Assembly (NCBI GenBank): GCA_016286535.1
Contig: JAEESZ010000013.1
Coordinates: 1-60,590, forward strand
Origin: Treponema sp.
GTDB lineage: Bacteria; Spirochaetota; Spirochaetia; Treponematales; Treponemataceae
DNA length: 60,590 nt
Reading direction: 5' to 3'
Numbering within the stretch: position 1 is the first letter of the stretch; every line of letters begins with the position of its first letter. The notes under the pieces were generated by a model. That model did not search any database. It saw only the letters and a list, made by a program, of their open reading frames with translations, and had not been told where the DNA came from. Position numbers and translations under genes: made by a program. This document shows, one piece after another, positions 17,401-26,982 of this stretch.

Positions 17401-20400
17401 CTGAAGAAGGAAGCATCGTAGTTCCAGGTTGTCTGACTCTTAATTATAGATTCAGGCATTGTATCACCATCATCTCCGCTTGAAACTCCGCCAAGACCAT
17501 CTGATTTTTCTGTACCTGTGTTATCAATTGAATTAAGGTAAGCAAAGAATACATTTACCCTTCCGCTTGCAGTTGTAGCATTTGCAAGTTCAATTCTGCT
17601 TCCGCTTATAGAAGAAATCTTATGCCAGCTTGAACCAATCTGTAAGTAGCCGCCTTCGTGTACATGAGAATCTTCTGTGTAACCGCTAATGGCAACTCCA
17701 CCATCTTCAACCAGCAGATTATTCTGGTATTTACCGTAAATTGAATAATAGTCCGGATTAAGTTCGCTTCCAAGATTAAGAACGATTTCATCTGTATCGG
17801 CAATAGAAATATAATTTGGCTGGTCTACAGATGAGTCGATTCCTTCGTCAGGGGCAATCATAAGATCATAAATACGGCTTTCTGTAATTGTAGTTCCGGC
17901 ATTTCTCATAAAGTAGAAACTCATTCTTTCAAAGCCGGCACCATCATCACTTGCCTGACCGCCAATTGTAAAGTAACCGTTAGAGTTTACAATCTTCTTA
18001 TCTGAATCTTCATAAGTAATGCCGTTCAAAGCAAGCTTATCGATTGCAGGAGCTGTGTTATCAAAATGCAGCTGATAGCGTTCGTAAGAAGTTGTTTCTG
18101 TATCACTGTTCTTTGTTGCTACAACCTTGAGGGCCAGATCATTTGAATTAAGGTGACTTGAATCTGCAAGTTCAGAAACAGGGATTCTTACTTTATAAGT
18201 GTATGGTCCGCTTCCACTCATTACTGCATCAAGTTCTGTCTTAGTAATTTCGCCGCTTTTTTCTGCAGAGTTAATTAAATCCAGTTTTGTTGTATAAGTA
18301 TACTTAACATTTTTAAGACCAATTTCATCTTTTATTTCTACAATCAGATATTTTGTTCCGCTCAGGAACATGTCGCTTTCGTAAGCCTGAGCAATTTCAT
18401 CTTCATCATCAGCGTCTGTTTTTACAGAAGATGAAACAAAAGAAGGAGCATTTACATCGATTACAAAATATGAGATTTCTGACCACTCACCATATACGCC
18501 GGTTCCATCCATTGCTACGGCGCGGAAACCAATTTTGTAAGTTCCTTCAGAAATGCTGGTGTTTGAAATCTGAAGTTCGTTCCTTTTGTTTATAGTGAAG
18601 TTCCAGCTGTTAGTTCCATTTGCCCTGATACCCCAGACTTCTTCGCCCTCAATAGCGGAAGAATCACTTACTTTAGTAATGTCTTCCTGTCCGCTTACTT
18701 TGGTGATATCTTCAATTATTGTATAAACCGGAGTATGCTCCTCGTCTGCCTCCCGCATTCCTTCAAGTAAGAGCTTATCGGCACTGGTAATCTGACCGTC
18801 ATTATTTACATCCAGCTGAATATAAACTGCACCAGAAGTCATGGAAACATTATCTTCTGCAGCACCGGTTACACGAATAGAACCGCTTACATTTGAAAGC
18901 GCTTCTTTTTCGTCATCGAATGAACCAATAGGATAAGTAACTGATGCTGTCGGACGATCCCCGTAAGGATTAAACATAATTGACTCTTCTTTTATGCCTT
19001 CGTTTCCAAGTTTATCTTTTGTATAGATATAAAGTGGAAGCTGGTAAATTGCCTTACCTTCCACTTTGTAGTCTGAATAAGCTTCGAGGTCCTGAGCTCT
19101 GGCAGGGAGTTTTGCACTACCGTCAAGTTCAAACTGCCATGCGGTTTCTGAACCTGCATTTTCACAAATGTAAGTGGCTTTCTTTGCTTCTGTAAGGGCT
19201 TTTGCAGCATCAGAAATTGTATTTGTTCCTATAACATATTTTACAAGTTCTACATCTGAATCGTCCATTGCAGAACCAATAAGGGTTATTTCGCCGGTAA
19301 CAAGGTCATTATTTGCAGGACTGATAAGTTTTGCAGAAGGTGCAGAATTATCTACCGTAATGTTCTTTGAAGTTTCGCTCTTAATTCCTGCCTCATCTGT
19401 TACTGTAAAGGTAAATGAATAAGTTCCAGAGCTGAAGCCATTTGCAAGAGATAAATCAATAACCTGTGAATAGTAAATGTCTGAAGAGCCAGCCTTTGTA
19501 AAGCTTACGGTTTTTTCTTCAAGGCCAACCTTTGCAGAAGCAGAAACTTCTTTTACAGAACTTCCGTTATCGCTTGCAGCCACTTTAAATACCAGGTAGC
19601 GTTTCACCTCTCCGCCGGCAACATTGCTTGTAACCAGATCAGTGTAATCAGCAGCAGCAATTTCCTCTGCATCCGGCTCAGATGCAAATACCGCATACTG
19701 AGGATTTTCCATTACAGGTGCGGTAGAGTCAGTTACAAAGCTTACTGCAGCATCATTGTCTTCTGTACTGCCTGCTGTGCTGTCTGTGTAAACTAATTTT
19801 GGCTGGTAAATCTGACCCTGACGGCTGGCAGAAAGGTTTCCGCCTGTAACGAATAGGCCGCCGGCAGAATCTGTAATTCTGAATTCAAGAACTTTTTCTC
19901 CATCATCGCCAAGATTAATAGAGAAGGCTCCGGAATTTACAGGAACTTCTTCAAAAGCCTGGTCGCCTATTTTAACTTCGAATAAAGCAATTCCATCATC
20001 ATCATTAATTGAACCGGTTAATGTGCTTGTATATTTTAAGTAAGCACTTGCCTTTGCAAGATTACTGAACTTTATTACAGGTCTGTCTGAATCTAAATCT
20101 ACATAGAATTTTGTATATCCTTCGCCTAAAGATGTTTTCTCTACAATTGCATCTGTATCAATATTACAGTTACCGGCTTCGTCATAAGCAAGTGGAAGAA
20201 TATAAAGATGTCCGGAAGTTTCGCTTCCAAGGAAGTCATTTACATTGATGTCTTCGAATTTCCAGCCTGAAACATCAGAGATTGTAACGTCATTTTCTCC
20301 AACTACTTTTTTGAGTGAAGCATCTTCCTTATGCTGCCAGCTGCTTAAAGCTTTTAACTGGGCCGCAGTTTTTTCTATCTTACTAAAGATATAGTAAAGT

Positions 20401-23400
20401 TCAACAGATTTTGGATTGTTTGCTTCAATCAGTTTTCCGCTGAAAGTATTATTTCCGTTCAGGCTCACGGCATTTCCAGGAGACTCAATCTTAACTGCAG
20501 GCCATACGGTATCTACCTTAAAGTAACAGCTGGTAGAAGAATCTGAATTGCCGGCCTGGTCTGTAATTTTTACATATGCCTGGTAAGAACCGTCATTTCC
20601 AAGTTCAGAAGTGTCTACACGGGCAGACCAGCTTCCGCTTGTATTTTCTGAATCGTAAGTTATGTCTGCAGCGAATTCCTTGTTGTTTACAAGAACAAGA
20701 ATTGAACCAGCTTCATCACTAATGCCTGAAGTTTTTACTCCAGCTTTTTCGTCCTTAAACTTACCGCTTAAAATAACTACCTTTTCTTTGTTTGTAAGGA
20801 TGGCGTTTTCGTAGGCTTTTTCGTCTGCGGCGTCTTCACCTTCGTAGCGGTATTTTAAATCTAAGCTGACAGGTGCGGTTAAGTCCACCTTGACGTCCGG
20901 AATTGTGTCTAAAACAAATGTGTTACCGGCCTTATCGCTGGCTGTTAAGGTGATTGTATTTTCGTCGCCTTCCACAAATGCCCCAGAAGTTCCGCTGAAG
21001 GTGTAATATTTCTTTCCGCCGGCACTTGCCTGTGAAGTATAGAATTCTCCTTCTGTAGTGTTGATTGTATAGCTGATTTTTTCAACACCGCTTCCGTTGT
21101 CTAAAACAGAACCTTTGACTGGTAAGGTTGTTGAATCATTCCATTTGTCTGAAGTTGTTAAGTTCCCGTTTATTCTTAAGCCCAGGATTGTTTCGTTTAC
21201 ATCTGCAAGATTAAATTTTGGAGCAGTAATATCTGTCTTAAATTTTACGCTTGCCTGGCTGCTTCTTCCGTAAACATTTTTTGCAGTATAGACTCTTGTA
21301 ACAGCAAGGTTTTCGTAATCTTTATAGGCTTTTGTTAAAGTTCCCGAAGCAGAGCTTAAGGCTGTTGAGGCAGGGTCCAGCTGGCAGGTAAAGCTTCCGT
21401 CTGCCGCAATTTCAACTTCTGCAGAGTTTAAGATACTTTCATCTTCTGTTATATCCTGCCATACAAGAGTTCCAGTAAGATTTGAACCATCATTTTCGTT
21501 TATTTTTACACTTCCGGAAATGTCAAAGGCCTGATTTTCTAATACATATTCTCCGTCTTTATTTCTGCTGTTAGCGTTTGTAATGGCAAGGCCGCTTATT
21601 ACTGGTGCATTATTATTAATTACCAGTTCAGGAGACAGGGCTGAGTTTCCGGCCTTGTCGGTAACGGTAACTGTAAAGATATTTGCACCGCTCATAAGTT
21701 CTGCCAGGCTGTTTTTAATTGTGAAAGTAAACTTGCTGTAGCCTGCATTTACTCCTTCTTCAATTTCCTGAGAAGTCTGAGTCAGGGCTCCTGCTGCTTC
21801 AGGCTGGTAAAGACTGCCTGCAAGCTTTAATTCCCTTAAGTCAATTCCGCTTTCTGCATCCTTTGCAATTAAAACAATTTCCGTATTTTCTGAAGTAATA
21901 TTCAGACTGATATCTTTTATAAGAGGTTTTGTTCCGTCTATCTGAATCTTAATTTTATTTGAAGGATTTTCTGCAATTAAAGAAACATTGTCTGCCTTAT
22001 CTTTTGCCGCAAAATAAATATAACAGGTATCTCCTTCTGCAAATGAAGCAAGACTGATTGGAGCTTCCCATACATAACCGCTGTCTGTATAACTGATTGG
22101 GGCTGTATTCCAGTCATCAATTACATAAGCTGTTCCTGAAGTATTTTTCTCTGGATTTGTACCTTCTTTTAATACTTTATAATAGAGATAACTTGTTAAT
22201 CCGCTTGAAGTTCCGCTTGTTCCTGTGTCATCGCTTACACTACCTTTAAGTGTAAAGTAGCCGGTAGTTTTACCATATCTTACAATCTGTTCAGAATCTT
22301 TATTAAGACTTGTCTGAGTTTCTGAAGTATCACCTTCTACATTTGTAATAAGGAAGACTGGAGCATCCGGATCTACACTGAAGGTATAGCTTGCAATTAC
22401 ATACTGACCATAGCGATCGGTAGCCTTGTAATAATAGGTCTTTGTTTCTGCTTCGCTGCCCGCAATAATTGTATCGGTCCAGAAGTACATACCTTCGCTG
22501 CTGTCGTAAGTTCCAAGAGCAACGTCACTTTCATTTTCTGTACAGGCCGCATTTGTATAACGCTTAAGAAGGGCAGTCTTGTCGTTTAAGTTTCCGCTTA
22601 CACTTACGTTTCCGCCCTTAGCCTTGTAAACAGATTTTCCGCCGGCACTTGTAATTTCAAGAACAGGAGCTCCGTTATCTACGGCTACCAGATATGGCCC
22701 GATTACATTTGTACCGCAGCCTGTATTTTCTTCATCATTCTTTGAATCTTTTACTATGATTTTTATTAAGTAACTTCCTTCGTGTTCAGGAAGCTTTGTC
22801 TTTAAATTATAAGTTGCCAGATCAGGACTTACATTTAATAAAGTTTTTATTGTTGCGCTTCCAGAGTCAGCAGGCCACTCTTCTCCTTCTGCGTACATAA
22901 TTGTAATCTGACTGATTTTATCATCATCAGAAATTGTACCAAGAAGCTGATTATTACTTGTAAGACCAAAAATATTTCTTTGAGTAGAAGCAATTTCTTC
23001 GGCTTCTGTAATTGAAGAATCTGAGTTAGTTAATTCTACCACAGGAGTATCTGTTGACTGGTCAATATCAAGAAGAAGAATTGCGTCAGACTTATCGGCT
23101 TTAGAAGGATTAATGGTTACGTTGCCGGCCTTATCCTGAGCTTTTAAGTAAACAACTTTTTTACCCTTACCCTGCTCATCATCGTAAAGGGTTGTGTCTA
23201 CCTCAAAGTTCATTGCACTGGTCTGCCCAATTTCTATCCAGCTTTCGCCTTCATCAAGAGAATACCAGGTATTAGAAACAATGTTGTTATCATCAACTGA
23301 CTGTTTAATTGAAACAATTCCGTTTACTTTTGCAGAAGAAATACTATCACCAACATAAGGAGAAAGGGTGTATTCACCAAATACAGGAGCTTCAGTATCG

Positions 23401-25277
23401 TTGGTAACTTCAATCTTGTTAGTTCCAACTTCGTTATTATCATCTACGGCAACAATAATAACGTTGAAATTTGTTGAAGCATCCAGACCTTCCGGTACTG
23501 TAAAACTATATGGAATTGAATAGGTTTTTCCGTTTAACTCTGTATGACCATCAGCAATCTGAGTATCAAGAGTAATCTCTGCAAATTTTGCATTTGAAGC
23601 ATTGGCAAGAATTTCTGAAGCTACCGAAGAAGCAAAATAGTCCCCGGCATCATCTTCGTCTTCATAAGAGTTTGAATCTATATAAGCCCTTACCTTTATA
23701 ACAGAAGGTGACTGGGCTGTTTTGATTTTTCCGCTTACTGTAAAGGCGGCAGAAGAAGCAATTGATTTTGAAGTTCCTGGTTCAGCAATTTCTACTACAG
23801 GAGCAGAAGCTGTTGTTATAAACTTAAAGGCATAAGTATCTGTATTGTGGCAGATTACGTTATTGTAGTCATAGGCAAGAACATCAACAATGTAGTATTT
23901 GTTTAATTCAAGGCCTTCAAGACCGCCTTCATTCTGAGACCTAAGGATGCAGCTGAAAGAAACGCTGTCCTTGTTTATTTTTATTCCCTTATCGTGCTCA
24001 GCTTTTGTTATAAGAGCATTTCCAAAAGCGTCTGTGTACACTTCTCCATTTTCGTCACAGTAAGGCTGTAAAACTGTTACAGAAGGAATAGGCTTTCCGT
24101 TTGAATCCACATTTATAATCTGACCGTCTGCATTACATTCATATAAATAAACGCCGACAGTATCAGATTTGATTTTTTTATTATCAAGTCCCTGCTTGAT
24201 TGTGATGTTAATTGTACTTCCGGTTGTGAATCTGTATTCATCAAATTCAAAGGAAGAAGTACCGGCTACAAAAGGCTCATAGTTTTGAACTTCGAAAGTA
24301 GGATTATTTACAGGATTTAATGAAATTGTTACGCGGCCTTCTTTCTGGCTGTCGAGGGCTGCTGTAATTTCTTCAACTTTTGCTTCCTGCATGGAAGAAG
24401 TCTGTCCGCTTAAAACTCTGTAGGCTTCTGAGGCCTTGTAATTAAAGGTATCTGAAAGATAAAATTCTGTTGATTCATTACCAAAATCTTCTTCGCCTTC
24501 CTCTAAAGAAAGTTTCCTTGCATCATCATAGGCTTTTACCCCAATATAATAAGCCTTGGTTCCATCTTCTTTGTTTATTCCATAAATAAGATTGTAGATA
24601 TCATCCTGCCAGGTTGCAGCGGTTACATCAATCTGTCGTGAAACATCCTCAAAAACTGCAATTCCTTCCTGTCCGTCTTTTTCAATAAAATCTCCGTTCT
24701 CATCATAGAAAAGAATTTCAAGACGGGTGATGTCGTTATCGTCGGCAGCAGAAGCCACAAAGTCAAAAACCTGACCATAACTGGTGTTTGAATCGATATC
24801 GATGGTGGTTGGGCTGGTTACAATTAAAACAGGTGGTGTATTGTCTATTGTAATTGTTCTGCTGGTAACCGTGCTGTGCTTGTAAGTATCGAAGGCAGTA
24901 ACGGTAATGGTATAAGTTCCATCTGTAATCAGATGCTCTGTGACCTTGCCGGCAGAGTCTTTTTCTACGGCCTTAATGTCGCAGGACCAGTTGCCTTCTT
25001 CGTTACTAAAAGTGGCTGAAAAATTGCTGTAAACTAACAAAGGGTCATTTGTGTTTGTAAGGGAGACCTCTATTTCGCTTACGCCACGGTCGTCGGACAG
25101 ATTTCCCTTTATTGTAAAATTATCCCTTACAATAAAAGAATCTGTAGGTTCTGTAATTGAGATAACAGGCGGCTGAGTATCAACTGCAGAGCCAAGACCA
25201 ATTTGACATGATAAAAGACATGCGATAACAAAAACAGTTAAAAAACTGCCAGACAGTTTGAGGAGAGAACTTTTCAT
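14418..25277 (-). CDS. Giant multi-domain lipoprotein (3619 aa) with Ig-like repeats, IPT/TIG and C-terminal propeller-like region
   Basis: The signal peptide ends in LLSC (Cys24), so the protein is probably a surface or periplasmic lipoprotein. From about residue 35 to 3000 it is a chain of Ig-like modules of about 90-110 residues, each with a segment such as PPVISITEPTDSFIV or APVVEIAEPG, followed by a TFTVTVTDKAGN-like strand; linkers DNTPPVLIV and DTTAP-type boundaries recur. Near residues 2150-2170 lies DVNNDGQITSADKLLL, a dockerin/EF-hand-like calcium loop. Around 3065-3150 is an IPT/TIG domain (GDTIYIKGFNFGEGEISV). The last 350 residues show repeated VIYYDKANKCMKFA-type strands like a sialidase-style propeller. 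AGGAAG lies 5 nt before the ATG. It likely acts in adhesion or glycan binding, which is inference. It is monocistronic between two terminators. Confidence 0.8.
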   Translation of the reverse strand: MKSSLLKLSGSFLTVFVIACLLSCQIGLGSAVDTQPPVISITEPTDSFIVRDNFTIKGNLSDDRGVSEIEVSLTNTNDPLLVYSNFSATFSNEEGNWSCDIKAVEKDSAGKVTEHLITDGTYTITVTAFDTYKHSTVTSRTITIDNTPPVLIVTSPTTIDIDSNTSYGQVFDFVASAADDNDITRLEILFYDENGDFIEKDGQEGIAVFEDVSRQIDVTAATWQDDIYNLIYGINKEDGTKAYYIGVKAYDDARKLSLEEGEEDFGNESTEFYLSDTFNYKASEAYRVLSGQTSSMQEAKVEEITAALDSQKEGRVTISLNPVNNPTFEVQNYEPFVAGTSSFEFDEYRFTTGSTINITIKQGLDNKKIKSDTVGVYLYECNADGQIINVDSNGKPIPSVTVLQPYCDENGEVYTDAFGNALITKAEHDKGIKINKDSVSFSCILRSQNEGGLEGLELNKYYIVDVLAYDYNNVICHNTDTYAFKFITTASAPVVEIAEPGTSKSIASSAAFTVSGKIKTAQSPSVIKVRAYIDSNSYEDEDDAGDYFASSVASEILANASNAKFAEITLDTQIADGHTELNGKTYSIPYSFTVPEGLDASTNFNVIIVAVDDNNEVGTNKIEVTNDTEAPVFGEYTLSPYVGDSISSAKVNGIVSIKQSVDDNNIVSNTWYSLDEGESWIEIGQTSAMNFEVDTTLYDDEQGKGKKVVYLKAQDKAGNVTINPSKADKSDAILLLDIDQSTDTPVVELTNSDSSITEAEEIASTQRNIFGLTSNNQLLGTISDDDKISQITIMYAEGEEWPADSGSATIKTLLNVSPDLATYNLKTKLPEHEGSYLIKIIVKDSKNDEENTGCGTNVIGPYLVAVDNGAPVLEITSAGGKSVYKAKGGNVSVSGNLNDKTALLKRYTNAACTENESDVALGTYDSSEGMYFWTDTIIAGSEAETKTYYYKATDRYGQYVIASYTFSVDPDAPVFLITNVEGDTSETQTSLNKDSEQIVRYGKTTGYFTLKGSVSDDTGTSGTSSGLTSYLYYKVLKEGTNPEKNTSGTAYVIDDWNTAPISYTDSGYVWEAPISLASFAEGDTCYIYFAAKDKADNVSLIAENPSNKIKIQIDGTKPLIKDISLNITSENTEIVLIAKDAESGIDLRELKLAGSLYQPEAAGALTQTSQEIEEGVNAGYSKFTFTIKNSLAELMSGANIFTVTVTDKAGNSALSPELVINNNAPVISGLAITNANSRNKDGEYVLENQAFDISGSVKINENDGSNLTGTLVWQDITEDESILNSAEVEIAADGSFTCQLDPASTALSSASGTLTKAYKDYENLAVTRVYTAKNVYGRSSQASVKFKTDITAPKFNLADVNETILGLRINGNLTTSDKWNDSTTLPVKGSVLDNGSGVEKISYTINTTEGEFYTSQASAGGKKYYTFSGTSGAFVEGDENTITLTASDKAGNTFVLDTIPDVKVDLTAPVSLDLKYRYEGEDAADEKAYENAILTNKEKVVILSGKFKDEKAGVKTSGISDEAGSILVLVNNKEFAADITYDSENTSGSWSARVDTSELGNDGSYQAYVKITDQAGNSDSSTSCYFKVDTVWPAVKIESPGNAVSLNGNNTFSGKLIEANNPKSVELYYIFSKIEKTAAQLKALSSWQHKEDASLKKVVGENDVTISDVSGWKFEDINVNDFLGSETSGHLYILPLAYDEAGNCNIDTDAIVEKTSLGEGYTKFYVDLDSDRPVIKFSNLAKASAYLKYTSTLTGSINDDDGIALFEVKIGDQAFEEVPVNSGAFSINLGDDGEKVLEFRITDSAGGLFVTGGNLSASRQGQIYQPKLVYTDSTAGSTEDNDAAVSFVTDSTAPVMENPQYAVFASEPDAEEIAAADYTDLVTSNVAGGEVKRYLVFKVAASDNGSSVKEVSASAKVGLEEKTVSFTKAGSSDIYYSQVIDLSLANGFSSGTYSFTFTVTDEAGIKSETSKNITVDNSAPSAKLISPANNDLVTGEITLIGSAMDDSDVELVKYVIGTNTISDAAKALTEAKKATYICENAGSETAWQFELDGSAKLPARAQDLEAYSDYKVEGKAIYQLPLYIYTKDKLGNEGIKEESIMFNPYGDRPTASVTYPIGSFDDEKEALSNVSGSIRVTGAAEDNVSMTSGAVYIQLDVNNDGQITSADKLLLEGMREADEEHTPVYTIIEDITKVSGQEDITKVSDSSAIEGEEVWGIRANGTNSWNFTINKRNELQISNTSISEGTYKIGFRAVAMDGTGVYGEWSEISYFVIDVNAPSFVSSSVKTDADDEDEIAQAYESDMFLSGTKYLIVEIKDEIGLKNVKYTYTTKLDLINSAEKSGEITKTELDAVMSGSGPYTYKVRIPVSELADSSHLNSNDLALKVVATKNSDTETTSYERYQLHFDNTAPAIDKLALNGITYEDSDKKIVNSNGYFTIGGQASDDGAGFERMSFYFMRNAGTTITESRIYDLMIAPDEGIDSSVDQPNYISIADTDEIVLNLGSELNPDYYSIYGKYQNNLLVEDGGVAISGYTEDSHVHEGGYLQIGSSWHKISSISGSRIELANATTASGRVNVFFAYLNSIDNTGTEKSDGLGGVSSGDDGDTMPESIIKSQTTWNYDASFFSNYIPDGPGILVTFVYDKAGNLSAKKYAVSVQNKAPRLTKLWLSTDLNSSGTFADDAESGLTEIIEYNVLGKTGEQTNYKDMKTADYKGERFIIKNKLAVIPEFTNGNGQIYMALNNAAEDDLDPAGFETKAEALAALYTSQTSAVPELAGFALARTGDSKWAYIIDNDSVGQASYVAATGSERDRAMSFTFWDSTEDTISGVNSNWCYLRISDFVVNVTDQKKPNVVVKPFFWNSAEDNSLYQNSYENGHIELEESTEEDAAVSGKISIRGTAFDDHTLASIWVKYDGFTPATGLYNGSADSDGYYKVAAYVMQTDEEGNETGKAWVSYANPASVDGNKWKFTVTPDYLGQTGHKVNWQLDIDTSAIEGAMGENKKVYLRAIDETAHSSSEDASDEANGSSDDVYNLPSYTMDVLPYISGISTDAAGNNPAKRSRLGRYPVRAGDTIYIKGFNFGEGEISVTRRKTAADGTMAAATAGVETIADATRVDANTISITVPDYSGYIQLQIDNGEENLKAVNNSNDNTLGYNIEKGYIADEKVEDENTYGRIAANTAGSNFWTDDRYLSVWNSGTTFTNSPNPIKGTIERLSNTSTKYLEGELYGKGGNTGITDGTIFGVWAAQENMMWDEMLGKNRTKNISGSADGYFGSAPAEVDVCLVNGVPFYTVLDDTFVNSGTFGQGLVLVRDGHTIAKDTGDYKYTVEKIAGDKTRDQFKNPKVAGWYGTASSGSGKSYHMYVSYYDSVTRCLKYAMIEYAETIDRQNATDLISRFTANNGDDIVVDGSDSNGDWDVGMWSDIKITSSGKPVIVYYDKANKCMKFASTTKATPGNADWTITPVNNPEGAADFGRYVSMEMDNNGSFHVVAQDAGKGILYYGYFSSVKASPDDGWKVVDATSSVGRWTDIKLEAPAESGIDAKPVITYQDASRLNTTSAVKIAYIDASGYWESMTDPALLEASDQKLSLVTEALDLEGKKNRFAIGFNSTELAVDFLRNE

Positions 25278-25400
25278 TTTTACTTCCTTTTTTAATTATC
25301 TACTTTCTAATCTAATTATCTAAGTTTTTTATGCAAATTATTACAGCTAATTTAATATATTATAACAAGATGTTTTATTTTGCAAATTTAAGAAAAAAAG

Positions 25401-25444
25401 GGGGCTGCCCCGGAAGTTTTTTTACTTCAAACAGGACAGCCCCT
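25401..25444 (-). terminator. Terminator downstream of der
   Basis: GGGGCTGCCC pairs with GGACAGCCCC (one mismatch), with an inner GAAGT/ACTTC stem. On the minus strand it is followed by CTTTTTTTCTT. It ends the leftward housekeeping operon before the giant lipoprotein gene. Confidence 0.8.
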
Positions 25445-25471
25445 TATAATTATTAATGACTGTTTTCTTTT

Positions 25472-26980
25472 TTATTGATTTCTATCTTCCCACTTGGTTC
25501 TGGAACCTTTTATTTCAAGAAGAACCGGTATCTGGTCAAAACCAAGATCTTCCCGTATGCGGTTTTTAAGATAGGTAATATAAGATTCAGGCACAACCTC
25601 CGGTCTGGTTGCAAAAATAATAAAGGAAACCGGATTCGAACTTGCCTGGGTCATATAGCGGATTTTGAAATGCGCTGTTTTGCTGGCTGGTGGCGGATAA
25701 CGGTCAAGCCAGTCCTGAAGGGCATTATTCAAGGAAGCAGTTCCAATTTTCTTTGTGAGCTGGTCATAGAGTTTTATTGTTGTATTTAATAAATCTTTTA
25801 TACCTTCGCCATTTAAAGCACTCAAAGGAAGAATTGGAGCAAAATCCATATGGGCAAACATAATGTTCATCCATTCGCGGGCAGCTTTTACCGCCTTAGT
25901 ATTCTGCTCTTCTTTTAAGTCCCATTTGTTCAGAACAAAAATAATTGCACGGCCTTTTTCGTATGCAAGACTGCAGATTTTTTTATCCTGTTCGGCAAGG
26001 CCTTCGACAGCATCAATCATTAAAAAGACAACATCACATTCATCAAGAGTTTTTATTGCACGGTTTACAGAATAATACTCAACATCATCCTTTACCCGAG
26101 CCTTTCGCCTTATTCCCGCAGTATCCAGAACTTTGAAATTTTTTCCGCCGTAGGTAAAGCCGCCTTCCACAACATCTCTGGTAGTACCGGCATAATCGCA
26201 GACAATTGAGTTTTCAGAATGGGTCAGCCTGTTTGAAAGAGTAGATTTACCGGTGTTAGGTTTACCTAAGATTGCAATTTTTATAGGCCTTTCTTCGCTT
26301 ACAACCTTTACCTTAGAAAAATCACAGCGGGCAGTTACTAAATCTGTTAATTCAGAAATTCTGTCTCCGTGTTCAGCACTAATAAAAATCAGTTTGCTGA
26401 AGCCGTATTTTGCATAGTTCCAGGCTTCGGCTTCGTTTTTGCCACCTTCAGTCTTATTTACAGCAGCAATAACCTTATTCCAGTAAGGCCGCATTTTTAT
26501 GATAAACTCTTCGTCTTCGCCGGTAATTACTCCAGCCTCTAAAAGAAGAATTACAACATCTGCTTTATCAATCATTTCTAAGGAACGTTCAACTACATAG
26601 TCATCCAGTTCAGCTTCCTTACTGCCAATATCTCTTGTAAGCTTGTATCCGCCGGTATCTACCAGGTGAACAGGCTTATCATTTAAAATTGCAGTTGCCT
26701 CTACAGGGTCGCGTGTTACGCCCGGCTGGTCATTTGTAATTGCAACCCTTTTGCGTAAAAAGCGGTTGAATAAGGTTGATTTTCCTACATTTGGACGCCC
26801 TGCAATAACGACCAGGGGCAGCCCTTCATATTCTTTATCTTCAGGAGCAACATCATCCTTATATGTTATATCTGTAATAAAATCAGGCTCTTCTTCTTTT
26901 TCCAGAATATTTGTTTTATCTGCCTGCTGCAGACTTTCTTTTGGTTTAGAGAAGTCTGGTTTTGATTTTTTCTTTGCCAT
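25472..26980 (-). CDS. der: Ribosome assembly GTPase Der (EngA)
   Basis: A double-GTPase needed for 50S subunit assembly. Both P-loops are intact: GRPNVGKSTLFNRF (about residues 61-74) and GKPNTGKSTLSNRL (about 242-255), each with switch motifs (DTGG and DTAG) and NKxD-type base-recognition segments (NKTE, NKWD). The C-terminal KH-like domain is present. The protein is 502 aa against about 440 usually; the excess is a charged Lys/Asp/Glu-rich N-terminal extension of about 50 residues. The start follows AGGAAAT and lies 2 bp after the stop of ptsI, so the two are translated from one mRNA. Confidence 0.95.
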   Translation of the reverse strand: MAKKKSKPDFSKPKESLQQADKTNILEKEEEPDFITDITYKDDVAPEDKEYEGLPLVVIAGRPNVGKSTLFNRFLRKRVAITNDQPGVTRDPVEATAILNDKPVHLVDTGGYKLTRDIGSKEAELDDYVVERSLEMIDKADVVILLLEAGVITGEDEEFIIKMRPYWNKVIAAVNKTEGGKNEAEAWNYAKYGFSKLIFISAEHGDRISELTDLVTARCDFSKVKVVSEERPIKIAILGKPNTGKSTLSNRLTHSENSIVCDYAGTTRDVVEGGFTYGGKNFKVLDTAGIRRKARVKDDVEYYSVNRAIKTLDECDVVFLMIDAVEGLAEQDKKICSLAYEKGRAIIFVLNKWDLKEEQNTKAVKAAREWMNIMFAHMDFAPILPLSALNGEGIKDLLNTTIKLYDQLTKKIGTASLNNALQDWLDRYPPPASKTAHFKIRYMTQASSNPVSFIIFATRPEVVPESYITYLKNRIREDLGFDQIPVLLEIKGSRTKWEDRNQ

Positions 26981-26982
26981 TA

